Assembly: GCF_910594005.1 (NCBI RefSeq)
Contig: NC_057838.1
Span: forward strand, 34,712,001 to 34,776,000
Length of the DNA: 64,000 nt
Direction: 5' to 3'
Source: Cervus elaphus
Lineage: Eukaryota; Chordata; Mammalia; Artiodactyla; Cervidae
This document shows, piece by piece, positions 1 through 9,210 of the stretch. Positions within the stretch are counted from its first letter, which is position 1, and each line of letters begins with the position of its first letter. Position numbers and translations under genes: made by a program. The notes below the pieces were generated by a model. It searched no databases, was not told the DNA's origin, and was given only the letters and a program-made list of their open reading frames with translations.

Positions 1-34
1 TTCCTGTCTTCTGCCACAGACAAAACTCCTTTAT

Positions 35-79
35 AAAGGTGATGTTGCAAAAACAAAACAAAAAAAAGGTGATGTTGCA
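35..79 (+). repeat. Poly(A)-only insertion between 15-bp direct repeats
   Basis: The 15-mer AAAGGTGATGTTGCA occurs at 35-49 and again at 65-79. Only A-rich sequence with two C interruptions lies between. A target-site duplication around nothing but an A-tail is what an extremely 5'-truncated L1- or BovB-driven insertion leaves. A small tandem duplication with later A expansion is the alternative. Confidence 0.6.
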
Positions 80-327
80 GTAGACTGGGGGTTATGTGAC
101 TGCTTTCAGTCGGATATTTGAATAACAACACCCAACCTCACTACATTCCTTCCTGAATCTATCTATTCTCTTCAAATGCTTGTGCCATATCTTTTTATTG
201 CAGATATCCTCAATGGAGAGAGATGAGAAAAAGTCCTAGTAAACCTTTGTATTAACTATCAACTACACCCAAAAGTTATCCCTTTTTATTCCACAAGTCC
301 TCATGGACATCTATGACCAAACATTTG

Positions 328-610
328 TTCATACCAAAAACCTAAGAAGTCCTCCTGGATTTCTCCCTCTCCCTCACCTCTCACATCCAATCAAGCAACA
401 AGCCCTACTGATACTTATAAAATACAATCCAATCCACTCCCTTTCTCTGTCACTGCAGCCACCACCCTTGTCTCCTTGATTGCTGCAGTAGCTTCTATTA
501 TTCTTCCTGACTTCATTCTTTCCTACTTCTAGTATATTCTTCAAAGAGCAGACAGAATGAACCTTAAAAAAAACCTTTATCTCACACAAGTCAACACCCA
601 TAAGGCTATC
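328..610. repeat. Old interspersed repeat, family not assigned
   Basis: C/T-rich text of the kind seen in an abundant old mammalian repeat (a run resembling 'aaaaacct..agtc..cctc' followed by 'cacatccaatca' and a CCACCACCCTTGTCTCC-like block). It is recognised by general resemblance only. The flanking 80-327 shows nothing identifiable, and the frame open on the minus strand across it looks like chance. Confidence 0.35.
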
Positions 611-639
611 ACTGGATGTCTAAGTAGAAACGTTGGGAA

Positions 640-1690
640 TGAGTATGAGATGATACATTCACAGTGCTGAAAGAAAGAAAAAAACCCTGCCAATCAAGGG
701 TAATTTCACTGGCAGTTTTCTTTCAAAAATGAAGGGGAGATAAAAATTTTCCCAGACAAAAGCTGAGGGGGTTCATCTGATAAAGATAAGTATACAATAA
801 AATTCAGGATACTGTAATACTGTAATGGTGGTATATAGTCACTTAGGTATAGTCTAAAGGTTAAAAGATAAAAATATTTTAAAAATAACTATAGCTTCAA
901 TAATGTTAATGAGTATACATGTAAAAAGATGTATACTGTGGTATCAAAAGTACATGTGTATGTGTGCGTGAGGGTGTAAAAGTATGTAGATTTTGTACAT
1001 AATCAAATTTAAGTGGTTAACAGCTTAAAATGGAATGTTATAAGATGTTTTGTTTATACCACATAGCTACTACAAAGTAAAAATTTATAGTGGATGCGCA
1101 AAAGACAAAAAAGAAATCAATGTATAGCATTATGGAAAATTAACCAGTCACAAAGGAAGACAGCGAGAGAGGAAGAAAGAAACAAGGAAACAATAAAACA
1201 GCCAGAAAACAGTAAGAGGACAATAGTAAATCCTTACTGTCAGTAATTACTTTAAATGCAAGTACATTAAATTATCAAATCAAAACACACAGAGTGGCTG
1301 AATAGGTTAAAAAACAAAAGAACAAAATACAAAACCCAACTGTATGCTGACTCACATACAGTTTTACTCACTTCAGAAGCTTTCAGAACACACATATGCT
1401 GAAAATGAAGAAACGGGAGAAGTTAGCCCATGCAAGTAGAACCCATGAGAGAGCAGGAATAGCTGTATTTATATCAGACAAAATATATTTTAAGTCCAAA
1501 ACTGTAGCAAGAGACAAATAAGGTTATTATAGAGTGAATGATGAATCGACTCATCAAGATGATATAACAAATCATAAATATATATGTATCCAACATCAGA
1601 GCACCTAAATCTATTAGGCAAATGTCAGTAGATCTGAAAGGGGAAATAGCCAACAATGCAAAAGTAGTAGGGAACTTTAATACTTTTTTT
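640..1690 (+). mobile_element. Old L1/HAL1 fragment: ORF1 end to ORF2 endonuclease region
   Basis: The text near 640-770 matches the 3' part of L1 ORF1 (CAGTGCTGAAAGAAAG, then AATGAAGGGGAGATAAAAAT and GACAAAAGCTGAGGG). The stretch 1330-1690 matches the ORF2 endonuclease region (CACTTCAGAAGCTTTC, ATATCAGACAAAATATATTT, then a degraded GGGAACTTTAATAC at the catalytic-loop region). All frames are closed by stops, so it is an ancient dead copy. It probably continues after the interruption at 1690-2667 as the plus-strand L1 at 2668-3290, with roughly 2 kb of ORF2 missing. Confidence 0.6.
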
Positions 1691-2667
1691 AAAGTTATTT
1701 GAATTAAAATGTTGTATGAATTACTACTGTACAGCAAAGTGACTCAGTTATACATACGTATATATTGTTCTTTCATATTCTTTTCTATTATGATTTATCA
1801 CAGGATATTGAATATAGTTCCCTGTGCTATACAATAGGACCTTTTTGTGTATCATTCTATGTATACCAGTTGGCATCTGCCAATCCAAAATTCCCAGTCC
1901 ATCCCTTTCCCGTAGTACTTCCCTTTGACAATCACCAGTCTATTCTATATGTTTATGATTCTATTTTTGTTTTGTATCATATTTTAGATTTCACATATAA
2001 GTGATATTATTTGGTATTTGTCATTCTCTTTCTGACTTTTTCCACTTAGTATGATAATCTCTAGTTGCATCCATGTTGCTGCAAATGGTCTTATTTTGTT
2101 CTTTTTTATGACTGAGTAGTGTTCCATTATATATATGTCCCACATCCTAATCCCTTCATCTGTCCATGGACATTTAATTTGCTCCCATCTCTTGGCTATT
2201 ATGAACAGTTCTGATGTGAATAGTTCCGCATGTATCTTTTTGAATTATAGTTTTGTCTGCATATATGCTCAGGAGTAGGATTGCTGGATCACATGGTGGT
2301 TCTATTTTTTTGAGGCAATTACACACTGTTTTGCACAGTGGCTATACCAAATTACATTCCAACTGACAGTGTAGTAGGGTTCCCTTTTCTCTGCACCCTC
2401 TCCAGCATTTGTTATTTGTAGATGTTTTAATGATGGCCATTCTGACTGATGTGAGGTGATAACTCATTGTAGTTTTGATTTGCATTTCTCCAAGAAATTA
2501 GTGATATTGAGTGTCATTGCATGTGCTTATTGGCCATTTGCTTGTCTTCGTTGAAGAAATGTCTATTTAGGTCTTCTGCTTATTTTTCAATTGAGTTTTT
2601 TTTGTTGTTGTTGTTGAGTTGTATGAGATGTTTGTATATTTTGCAAATTAAGCCTTTGTTAGCCATG
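1690..2667 (-). mobile_element. L1 3' end (3' UTR plus ORF2 C-terminus), minus strand
   Basis: Read on the plus strand this is the reverse complement of a mammalian L1 3' end. A T-run lies at the left edge (the A-tail). L1 3'-UTR text follows (ACAGGATATTGAATATAGTT), then ORF2 C-terminal text (ATTGCTGGATCACATGG, CCCTCTCCAGCATTTGTTAT, TTTTGATTTGCATTTCTC). The minus-strand frame over 2580-2819 still spells part of the ORF2 peptide (ICKIYKHLIQLN). It is 5'-truncated at about 2667, exactly where plus-strand L1 text of the same ORF2 position begins. Confidence 0.75.
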
Positions 2668-2747
2668 TTGTCTGATAAAGGATCAATATCTGAAATATGC
2701 AAGGAACTTCTACAACTCTGTAAAAACCACAAAAAATAAATCCAATT

Positions 2748-2790
2748 AGAAACAGGTAAAGGAAAAAAAAAAAAAAGAAACAGGTAAAGG
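2748..2790 (+). repeat. Second poly(A)-only insertion with 15-bp TSD
   Basis: AGAAACAGGTAAAGG occurs at 2748-2762 and, identically, at 2776-2790. A pure run of 13 A lies between. This is the same signature as at 35-79. Part of the right copy is reused as target of the adjacent Bov-A2, which therefore came later or used the same hotspot. Confidence 0.65.
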
Positions 2791-2796
2791 GTACGA

Positions 2797-3082
2797 CGGA
2801 GAAGGCAATGGCAACCCACTCCAGTACTCTTGCTTGGAAAATTCCATGGAGGGAGGATCCTGGTAGGCTGCAGTCCATGGGGTCACGAAGAGTCCGACAC
2901 AACTGAGCGACCTCACTTTCACTTTTCACTTTTCACTTTCATACATTGGAGAAGGAAATAGCAACCCACTCCAGTGTTCTTGCCTGGAGAATCCCAGGGA
3001 GGGAGGAGCCAGGTGGGCTGCTGTCTATGGCGTCGCACAGAGTCGGACATGACTGAAGCAACTTAGCAGCAGCAGCAGCAGC
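2797..3082 (+). mobile_element. Bov-A2 SINE (dimeric), with TSD
   Basis: Two Bov-A monomers in tandem. The first starts GGAGAAGGCAATGGCAACCC, the second GGAGAAGGAAATAGCAACCC at about 2948, joined by the TTTCACTTTTCACTTTC linker. The 3' end carries an (AGC)n tail at 3065-3082, typical of this family. Flanking 11-bp direct repeats AAAGGGTACGA (2786-2796) and AAAGGGTATGA (3083-3093) mark the insertion. It sits inside L1 ORF2 sequence. Confidence 0.92.
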
Positions 3083-3603
3083 AAAGGGTATGAAAAACAC
3101 TTTTCTAACAGAGATATTAAATGAGTAACATCTACCTGAAAAGGTTCTCAACATCATTAATCATCAGGGAAATGCAAATCAAAACCACAATGAGATATCA
3201 CCACACACCTGTTAGAATGTTTATTATAAAAATATATAAGATAACAAATATTGAGGAGAATATGGAGAAAAAGTAAGGAAAACTGCTTGGGGGACTTCAA
3301 GGTGCATTTTGCAGTGTTACCTTCTGAGTATTAATTTCAAGGACAGTGAATCCATCTGAATATTCCAAAATATTTCCTCAAGCAAAATGATGACTGATTT
3401 CTAAATTTGGCAACAGTGTTGCAAATGGGCAAAGGTGCTGTCCAAAACGAAAGGACCTGTACCCACATGTGCTCTGAGGAGTATGGGGAACTGATAAATG
3501 CCCAAGACTGGTAGAGTTTGTGTGCGTGTGCGCATGTGTGAGAAAGAGAATGTTGAGGGACAGGTAGAGGGGACATATATGAAGGTGATTATCTGGATAT
3601 TTG

Positions 3604-3815
3604 GGGGCTTCTCAGGTGGCTCAGTGGTAAAGAATCTGCCTACCAATACAGGCGACACTGGAGATGTGGGTTTGATCCCTGGATGGGAAAGATCCCCTGG
3701 AGAAGGAAATGGCAACCCAGTCCAGTATTCTTGCCTGGAGAATCCCACGGACTGAGGAGCCTGGTGGGCTACAGTCCACGGGGTCGCAAAAAGTCGGGTA
3801 GAACTGAGTACAAAG
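3604..3815 (+). mobile_element. Bov-tA SINE
   Basis: A tRNA-derived head (GGCTTCTCAGGTGGCTCAGT, with a B-box-like GGTTTGATCCCTGG) is followed by a Bov-A body (GGAGAAGGAAATGGCAACCC, TTGCCTGGAGAATCCC). The head is SINE sequence, not a tRNA gene. I found no clear TSD. Confidence 0.9.
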
Positions 3816-5053
3816 GACCAGTTGACCTATGAGCATATTTTCATTCAGGAAGCAAAGTTTGTAGCTGGTGATTACCAACAGGATCTTCCTTACCAGTGGG
3901 GTTTGCAGGGTAATTTTTTAATTTGAATTTAAAGAAAACACAAACACACAAATGTTTATGTCTCTGTGTGTGAAAACGGGGTATGGTATACCTATGGAAT
4001 GTATTCATGCTTATTTCTTTTTCTGCCTGTTAGCTTGGGTTATAAATGTTGCTGTGGGAATTGTTACCATGGTTGTTTTAGGAGCATTTGCAAAAGTGTA
4101 CAGATATTCCCCCTTGATATTTTTTTCATCTCTAAGATTAGCATCAGCACAAACAGAATAGTCAATGTTATCCATTTGAGTGGAACAGTTGGGATGATAT
4201 ATGAGTGTCTGTGAAGTGTTTTATTTTTTGCAATGTATTAAATTTTCAGTCCTAGAGAATATTTTAGAGAGGTACAGGATATATGTGAAAATGGCTAAAT
4301 TTGAATAAGACCAAGTGTGGGTCACTTTGATTATAATATGAATTTTGTTTGGGAGAAGGAACATCCTTTAGAAAAGATTTCAAGCTGACTTCTACTTGAA
4401 ATTTTTGAGAAAAACTGTGTTGAAATCTGTGCTTAGAACTTTCTTGATCAGAACTTGAAAGCAATTGCTTAAGAAAACTATATTATCTCTCATGCTTCAG
4501 TTGATCCTTGGGGGAAAAAGTTAAGAATAAAATACATAATGAGTAGATTAACTGCCTAGAAATTGGGTGATGTCTCCCTAACTCAGTGGGGCCCAACTAA
4601 TCTTTTAGGAAGCAAGTTCCTTAAATATATTATTAGACCAACTGGAAAATTAACTAGGCTGTTGACTGGAGAGATTTCATTTCTATGCCAAAATTTGCCA
4701 AGAAGAAATGGAAGAGGTATCTGACTACCTGTTTTTCAAAATATGTCTCCTGTTGCTGGACCTTTTAATGTAAATTATTTCTTTCAGGGATAGAAGAAGA
4801 ATTTAAAGGGTCATTTAGTCACAAAAAAAAAAAAAAAATCAAAATATTAAATCATGGTTGCCTCAAATGACAACTTCTCTAAATAACTTACCACAATCCT
4901 GCTGGCCAAACAAGTTTATTCAGCATTTATTTTTCATAATGGCTTTTTGCCTCTCTAACCTAACTCAAACTGACTAGGAAGAAATGGGGGAATGTTGATA
5001 CATATACCTAAAGAGTCTCAAGAATGACTGATTCAGGCACAGCTAGACGCAGA
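3816..5053. other. Unique DNA, no gene recognised
   Basis: AT-rich single-copy-looking sequence. Frames at 3952-4214 (plus) and 4264-4464 (minus) are short, lack recognisable domains and look like chance. A poly(A) run lies near 4825-4840. No RNA gene or promoter was seen. Confidence 0.5.
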
Positions 5054-5202
5054 AGTTTAAGTCTGAATTTGGCAATAAGGAGTTCATGATCTGAGTCACA
5101 GTCAGCTCCCAGCCTTGTTTTTGTTGACTGTATAGAGCTTCTCTATCTTTGGCTGCAAAGAATATAATCAATCTGATTTCAGTGTTGACCATCTGGTGAT
5201 GT

Positions 5203-5532
5203 TCATGTATAGAGTCTTCTCTTGTGTTGTTGGAAGAGGGCGTTTGCTATGACCAGTGCGTTCTCTTGGCAAAACTCTATTAGCCTTTGCCCTGCTTCAT
5301 TCCTTACTCCAAGGCCAAATTTGCCTGTTACTCCACGTGTTTCTTGACTTCCTACTGTTGCATTCCAGTCCCCTATATTTAAAAGGACATCTTTTTGGGG
5401 TGTTGGTTCTAAAAGGTCTTGTAGGTCTTCATAGAACCGTTCAACTTCAGCTTCTTCAGCGTTACTGGTTGGGGCATAGGCTTGGATTACCATGATATTG
5501 AATGGTTTGCCTTGGAAATGAACAGAGATCAT
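5203..5532 (-). pseudogene. BovB endonuclease (APE-type) remnant
   Basis: A 109-residue open stretch encodes the middle of the BovB AP-endonuclease-like domain, which nicks target DNA during LINE insertion. Visible motifs are IQAYAPT (about residues 17-23) and the catalytic-loop-like IGDWNA (about 53-58). The N-terminal part lies further right on the same strand (about 5533-6000, text equivalent to EFNSDDHYIYYCGQES). It is cut off by a TGA where other copies have an Arg codon, a typical CpG-decay change. The domain is physically separated from its RT partner by the 5' inversion, so it cannot form the normal polyprotein. Confidence 0.85.
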
Positions 5533-6156
5533 TCTGTCATTTTTAAGATTGCATCCAAGTACTGCATTTCAGACTCTTTTGTTGACTATGATGGCTACTC
5601 CATTTCTTCTAAGGGATTCCTGCCCACAGTAGTAGATATAATGGTCATCTGAGTTAAATTCACCTATTCCAGTCCATTTTAGTTCACTGATTCCTAGAAT
5701 GTCGACATTCACTCTTGTCATCTCCTATTTGACCACTTCCATTTTGCCTTGATTCATGGACCTAACATTCCAGGTTCCTATGCAATATTGCTCTTTACAG
5801 CATCAGACCTTGCTTCTATCACCAGTCCCATCCACAACTGGGTATTGTTTTTGCTTTGGCTCCATCCCCTCATTCTCTCTGGAGTTATTTCTCCACTGAT
5901 CTCCAGTAGCTTATTGGGCACCTACCGACCTGGGGAGTTCCTCTTTCAGTATCCTATCATTTTGCCTTCTCATATTGTTCATGGGGTTCTCAAGGCAAGA
6001 ATACTGAAGTAGTTTGCCATTCCCTTCTCCAGTGGACCACATTCTGTCAGACGTCTCCACCATGACCCAACCATCTTGGGTGGCCCCACACGGCATGGCT
6101 TCATTTCATTGAGTTAGACACGACTGCGGTCCTGTGATCAGATTGGCTAGTTTTCT

Positions 6157-6561
6157 GTGATTATGGTTTTAGTGTGTCTGCCCTCTGATGCTCTCTCACA
6201 ACACCTACCGTCTTACTTGGGTTTCTCTTACCTTGGATGTGGAGTATCTCTTCACGGCTGCTCCAGCAAGGCGCAGCCACTGCTCCTTACCTTGGACGAG
6301 GGGTACCTTCTCACGGCCGCCCCTGCTGACCTTGAAAATGGAGTAGCTCCTCTCGGCCCTCCTGCGCCCACGCAGCAGCTGCTCCTTGGAGGTGGGGTAG
6401 CGACCGAGAGTGCCAGGCTGCGACAGCACATGAGCGGTGGCCGGAGGAGCTTCAGACTTAAACTGAAGAAAGTAGGGAAAACCAGTAGACCATTCAGGTA
6501 TGACCTAAATCAAATCCCTTATGACTATACAGTGGAAGTGAGAAATAGATTTAAGGGCTAG
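6157..6561 (+). other. Chimeric open frame across the BovB inversion junction
   Basis: A 134-codon open frame. About the first 97 codons read antisense BovB 5' UTR (GC-rich, LPSYLGFSYLG, then LLLTLDEGYLLTAA). It then crosses the junction near 6451 and continues in the sense BovB frame (FRLKLKKVGKTSRPF, YDLNQIPYDYTVEV), ending at a TAG at 6559-6561. No function is claimed. It is a by-product of the inversion, but gene finders could report it as a host protein. Confidence 0.6.
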
Positions 6562-8568
6562 ATCTGATAGACAGAGTGCCTGATGAACTATGGACAGAGG
6601 TTCATGACATTGTACAGAAGATAGGGATCAAGACCATCCCCATGGAAAAGAAATGCAAAAAGGCAAAATGGTTGTCTGAGGAGGCCTTACAAATAGCTGT
6701 GAAATGAAGAGAAGTGAAAAGCAAAGGGAAAAAGGAAAGATATTCCCATTTGAATGCAGAGTTCCAAAGAATAGCCAGGAGAGGTAAGAAAGCCTTCCTC
6801 AGTGATCAATGCAAAGAAATAGTGGAAAACAACAGAATGGGAAAAACTAGAGATCTCTTCAAGAAAATTAGAGATACCAAGGGAACATTTCATGCAAAGA
6901 TGTGCACAATAAAGGACAGAAATGGTATGGACCTAACGGAAGCAGAAGATTTTAAGAAGAGGTGGCAAGAATACACAGAAGAACTATACAAAAAAGATCT
7001 TCACAACCCAGATAATCACAATGGTGTGATCACTCACCTAGAGCCAGACATCCTGGAATGTGAAGTCAAGTGGGCCTTAGAAAGCATCACTATGAACAAA
7101 GCTAGTGGAGGTGATGGAATTCCAGTTGAGCTATTTCAAATCCTGAAAGATGATGCTGTGAAAGTGCTGCACTCAATATGCCAGCAAATTTGGAAAACTC
7201 AGCAGTGGCCACAGGGCTGGAAAAGGTCAGTTTTCATTCCAATCCCTAAGAAAGGGAATCCCCAAAATGCTCAAACTACTGCACAATTGCACTCATCTCA
7301 AACACTAGTAAGGTAATGCTCGAAATTCTCCAAGCCAGGATTCAGCAATACGTGAACCGAGAACTTCCAGATGTTCCAGCTGGTTTTAGAAAAGGCAGAA
7401 GAACCAGAGATCAAATTGCCAATATCCACTGGATCATCGCAAAAGCAAGAGAGTTCCAGAAAAATATCTATTTCTGCTTTATTGACTACGCCAAAGCCTT
7501 CAACTGTATGGATCACAATAAACTGTGGAAAATTCTGAAAGAAATGGGAATACCAGCCCACCTGACCTGCCTCTTGAGAAACCTGTATGCAGCTCAGGAA
7601 GCAACAGTTAGAACTGGACATGGAACAACAGACTGGTTCCAAATAGGAAAAGGAGTACGTCAAGGCTGTATATTGTCACCCTGCTTATTTAACTTATATG
7701 CAGAGTACATCATGAGAAACGCTGGGCTGGAAGAAGCACAAGCTGGAATCAAGATTGCCGGGAGAAATATCAATAACCTCAGGTATGCAGATGACACCAC
7801 CCTTATGGCAGAAAGTGAAGAGGAACTAAAAAGCCTCTTGATGAAAGTGAAAGAGGAGAGTGAAAGAGTTGACTTAAAGCTTAACATTCAGAAAACTAAG
7901 ATTATGGCATCTGGTCCCATCACCTCATGGGAAATAGATGGGGAGACAGTGGAAACAGTGTCAGACTTCATTTTTTTGGGCTCCAAAATCACTGCAGATG
8001 GTGACGGCAGCCATGAAATTAAAAGATGCTTACTCCTTGGAAGGAAAGTTATGACCAACCTAGATAGCATATTAAAAAGCAGACAAATGTTGGCAAAGAG
8101 ACATTACTTTGCCAACAATGGTCCGTCTGGTAAAAGCTATGGTTTTTCCAGTGGTCATGTATGGATGTGAGAGTTGGACTGTGAAGAAAGCTGAGTGCCG
8201 AAAAATTGATGCTTTTGAACTATGGTGTTGGAGACAACTCTTTCTCAAGTCCCTTGGACTGCAAGGAGATCCAGTCCATCCTGAAGGAGATAAGTCATGG
8301 GTGTTCACTGGAAGGACTGATGCTGAGGCTGAAACGCCAATACTTTGGCCACCTCATGCAAAGAGTTGACTCGTTGGAAAAGACGCTGATGCTGGGAGGG
8401 ATTGGGGGCAGGAGAAGAAGGGGACGACAGAGGATGAGATGGCTGGATGGCATCACCAACTCGATGGGCATGAGTTTGAGTAAACTCCGGGAGTTTGTGA
8501 TGGACGGGGAGGACTGGCGTGCTGCGATTCATGGGGTTACAAAGAGTCGGACACGACTGAGCGACTGA
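6451..8568 (+). pseudogene. BovB reverse transcriptase pseudogene
   Basis: The sense half encodes the RT of the RTE clade in broken frames. The stretch 6714-7316 carries the N-terminal RT region (NKASGGDGIPVELF, WKRSVFIPIPKKGN). A 1-nt deletion near 7260 then shifts frame. A second frame, 7316-8170, holds the palm: FIDYAKAF (about residues 55-62), GVRQGCILSP (about 113-122) and the catalytic YADD (157-160), all intact. Near 8085 a small fold-back insertion shifts the frame again. The C-terminal domain follows in 8206-8568 (EKTLMLGGIGGRRRRGRQ, ending RTRLSD). Bov-tA and Bov-A type SINEs depend on this enzyme family for mobility. Confidence 0.9.
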
Positions 8569-8588
8569 ACTGAACTGAGATGCAGAAG

Positions 8589-9199
8589 ATCAAAAGCTAT
8601 CAACTGCATTCAGTCATTTGTGATTGTCTCTCCCTGTTTCCTGGAATTGGCATCTCCCTCAGTGTTCTCCTTTCATTGTAACAAGATGGCTGCCAGAAGC
8701 AGGTTTATGTTAGCCTCTCAGCCACCTCCCTTAGAAAGAGACATCTCTTTCCCAATAACTCCAACAGAATAGCTAAAATTTAATCTTATCAGCCTGGCTG
8801 TGGCCGCGGGCCTGTCTCTGAACCAATGAGTATGGCCAAGTGGATGGAATGCTGTCATTGCCCAGATCTGAGACAGATGCCACAGTTAGGAGCTGGAGGG
8901 CAGAACCAACCACAGGGACCAAAAGTGAAGGAAGAGTGTTTTTGTAGAGCAGAGTTAAGCTGCCTTTTCCCAAAGTAGGAATGGATACAGAACAGACAAT
9001 AAAAGAAATATTTGTTGGTTACTGGGGCATCAATAAGCCCCTCCTGTATCCCTGAGGTTTGCCATGAGAATTTGCTTTTCCTTCATTGTGAAGGTGGAAA
9101 ATATTTCCTTACTCCTTAATTCTGAATTCTTGACTTGCTTTGAGAATCAGAAATAATACAAGCAGGGACATGAAAAATACTCACCAAATTAACCCGCCT
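8589..9199. other. Unique DNA between two BovB copies
   Basis: No gene, RNA or repeat recognised. A 66-codon minus-strand frame at 8773-8973 has no features. Confidence 0.5.
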
Positions 9200-9210
9200 C
9201 TTGTACCTGT

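Larger units (their letters stand above)
2668..3290 (+). mobile_element. L1 ORF2 C-terminal fragment, interrupted by a Bov-A2
   Basis: Sense-strand L1 text: TCTGATAAAGGATCAATATC (2669 onward), then, after the SINE at 2797-3082, CTCAACATCATTAATCATCA and ATGCAAATCAAAACCACAAT. The peptide ISEICKELLQLC on the plus strand is the same ORF2 segment encoded in reverse by the neighbouring minus-strand L1, so the two abut head-to-head. Frames are broken, so this is a dead fragment. Confidence 0.7.
5054..8580 (+). mobile_element. BovB LINE (RTE clade), near full length, 5' half inverted
   Basis: The left part (5054 to about 6450) is the reverse complement of the BovB 5' UTR and endonuclease region. The right part (6451-8580) is the reverse transcriptase region and 3' end in sense, finishing in the GACTGAACTGAACTGA-type tail. 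The left edge (5054-5067, reversed) and the start of the sense part (6451-6464) share the same 14 nt, TTCAGACTTAAACT, so the inversion breakpoint duplicates 14 nt of the element. The inverted piece reaches the 5' UTR at the central junction. That geometry is the classical twin-priming outcome. A possible 7-bp TSD GCAGAAG lies at 5049-5055 and 8582-8588. The copy is dead: an in-frame TGA in the endonuclease and several frameshifts in the RT. Confidence 0.93.

Noticed and set aside
3065..3082. (AGC)n runs as coding trinucleotide repeats (also near 16229, 30037, and CTG at 62515)
   Set aside because: They are the normal 3' tails of Bov-A2 SINEs, bounded by target-site duplications.
3604..3700. 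tRNA-like A/B box sequences as tRNA genes (also at 16904, 27439, 38013, 39600, 45728)
   Set aside because: They are the tRNA-derived heads of Bov-tA and CHR SINEs, followed directly by SINE bodies, and cannot fold as a complete tRNA with acceptor stem.
5749..6012. Plus-strand frame of 87 codons
   Set aside because: It is antisense to the inverted BovB endonuclease; the coding sense is the minus strand.
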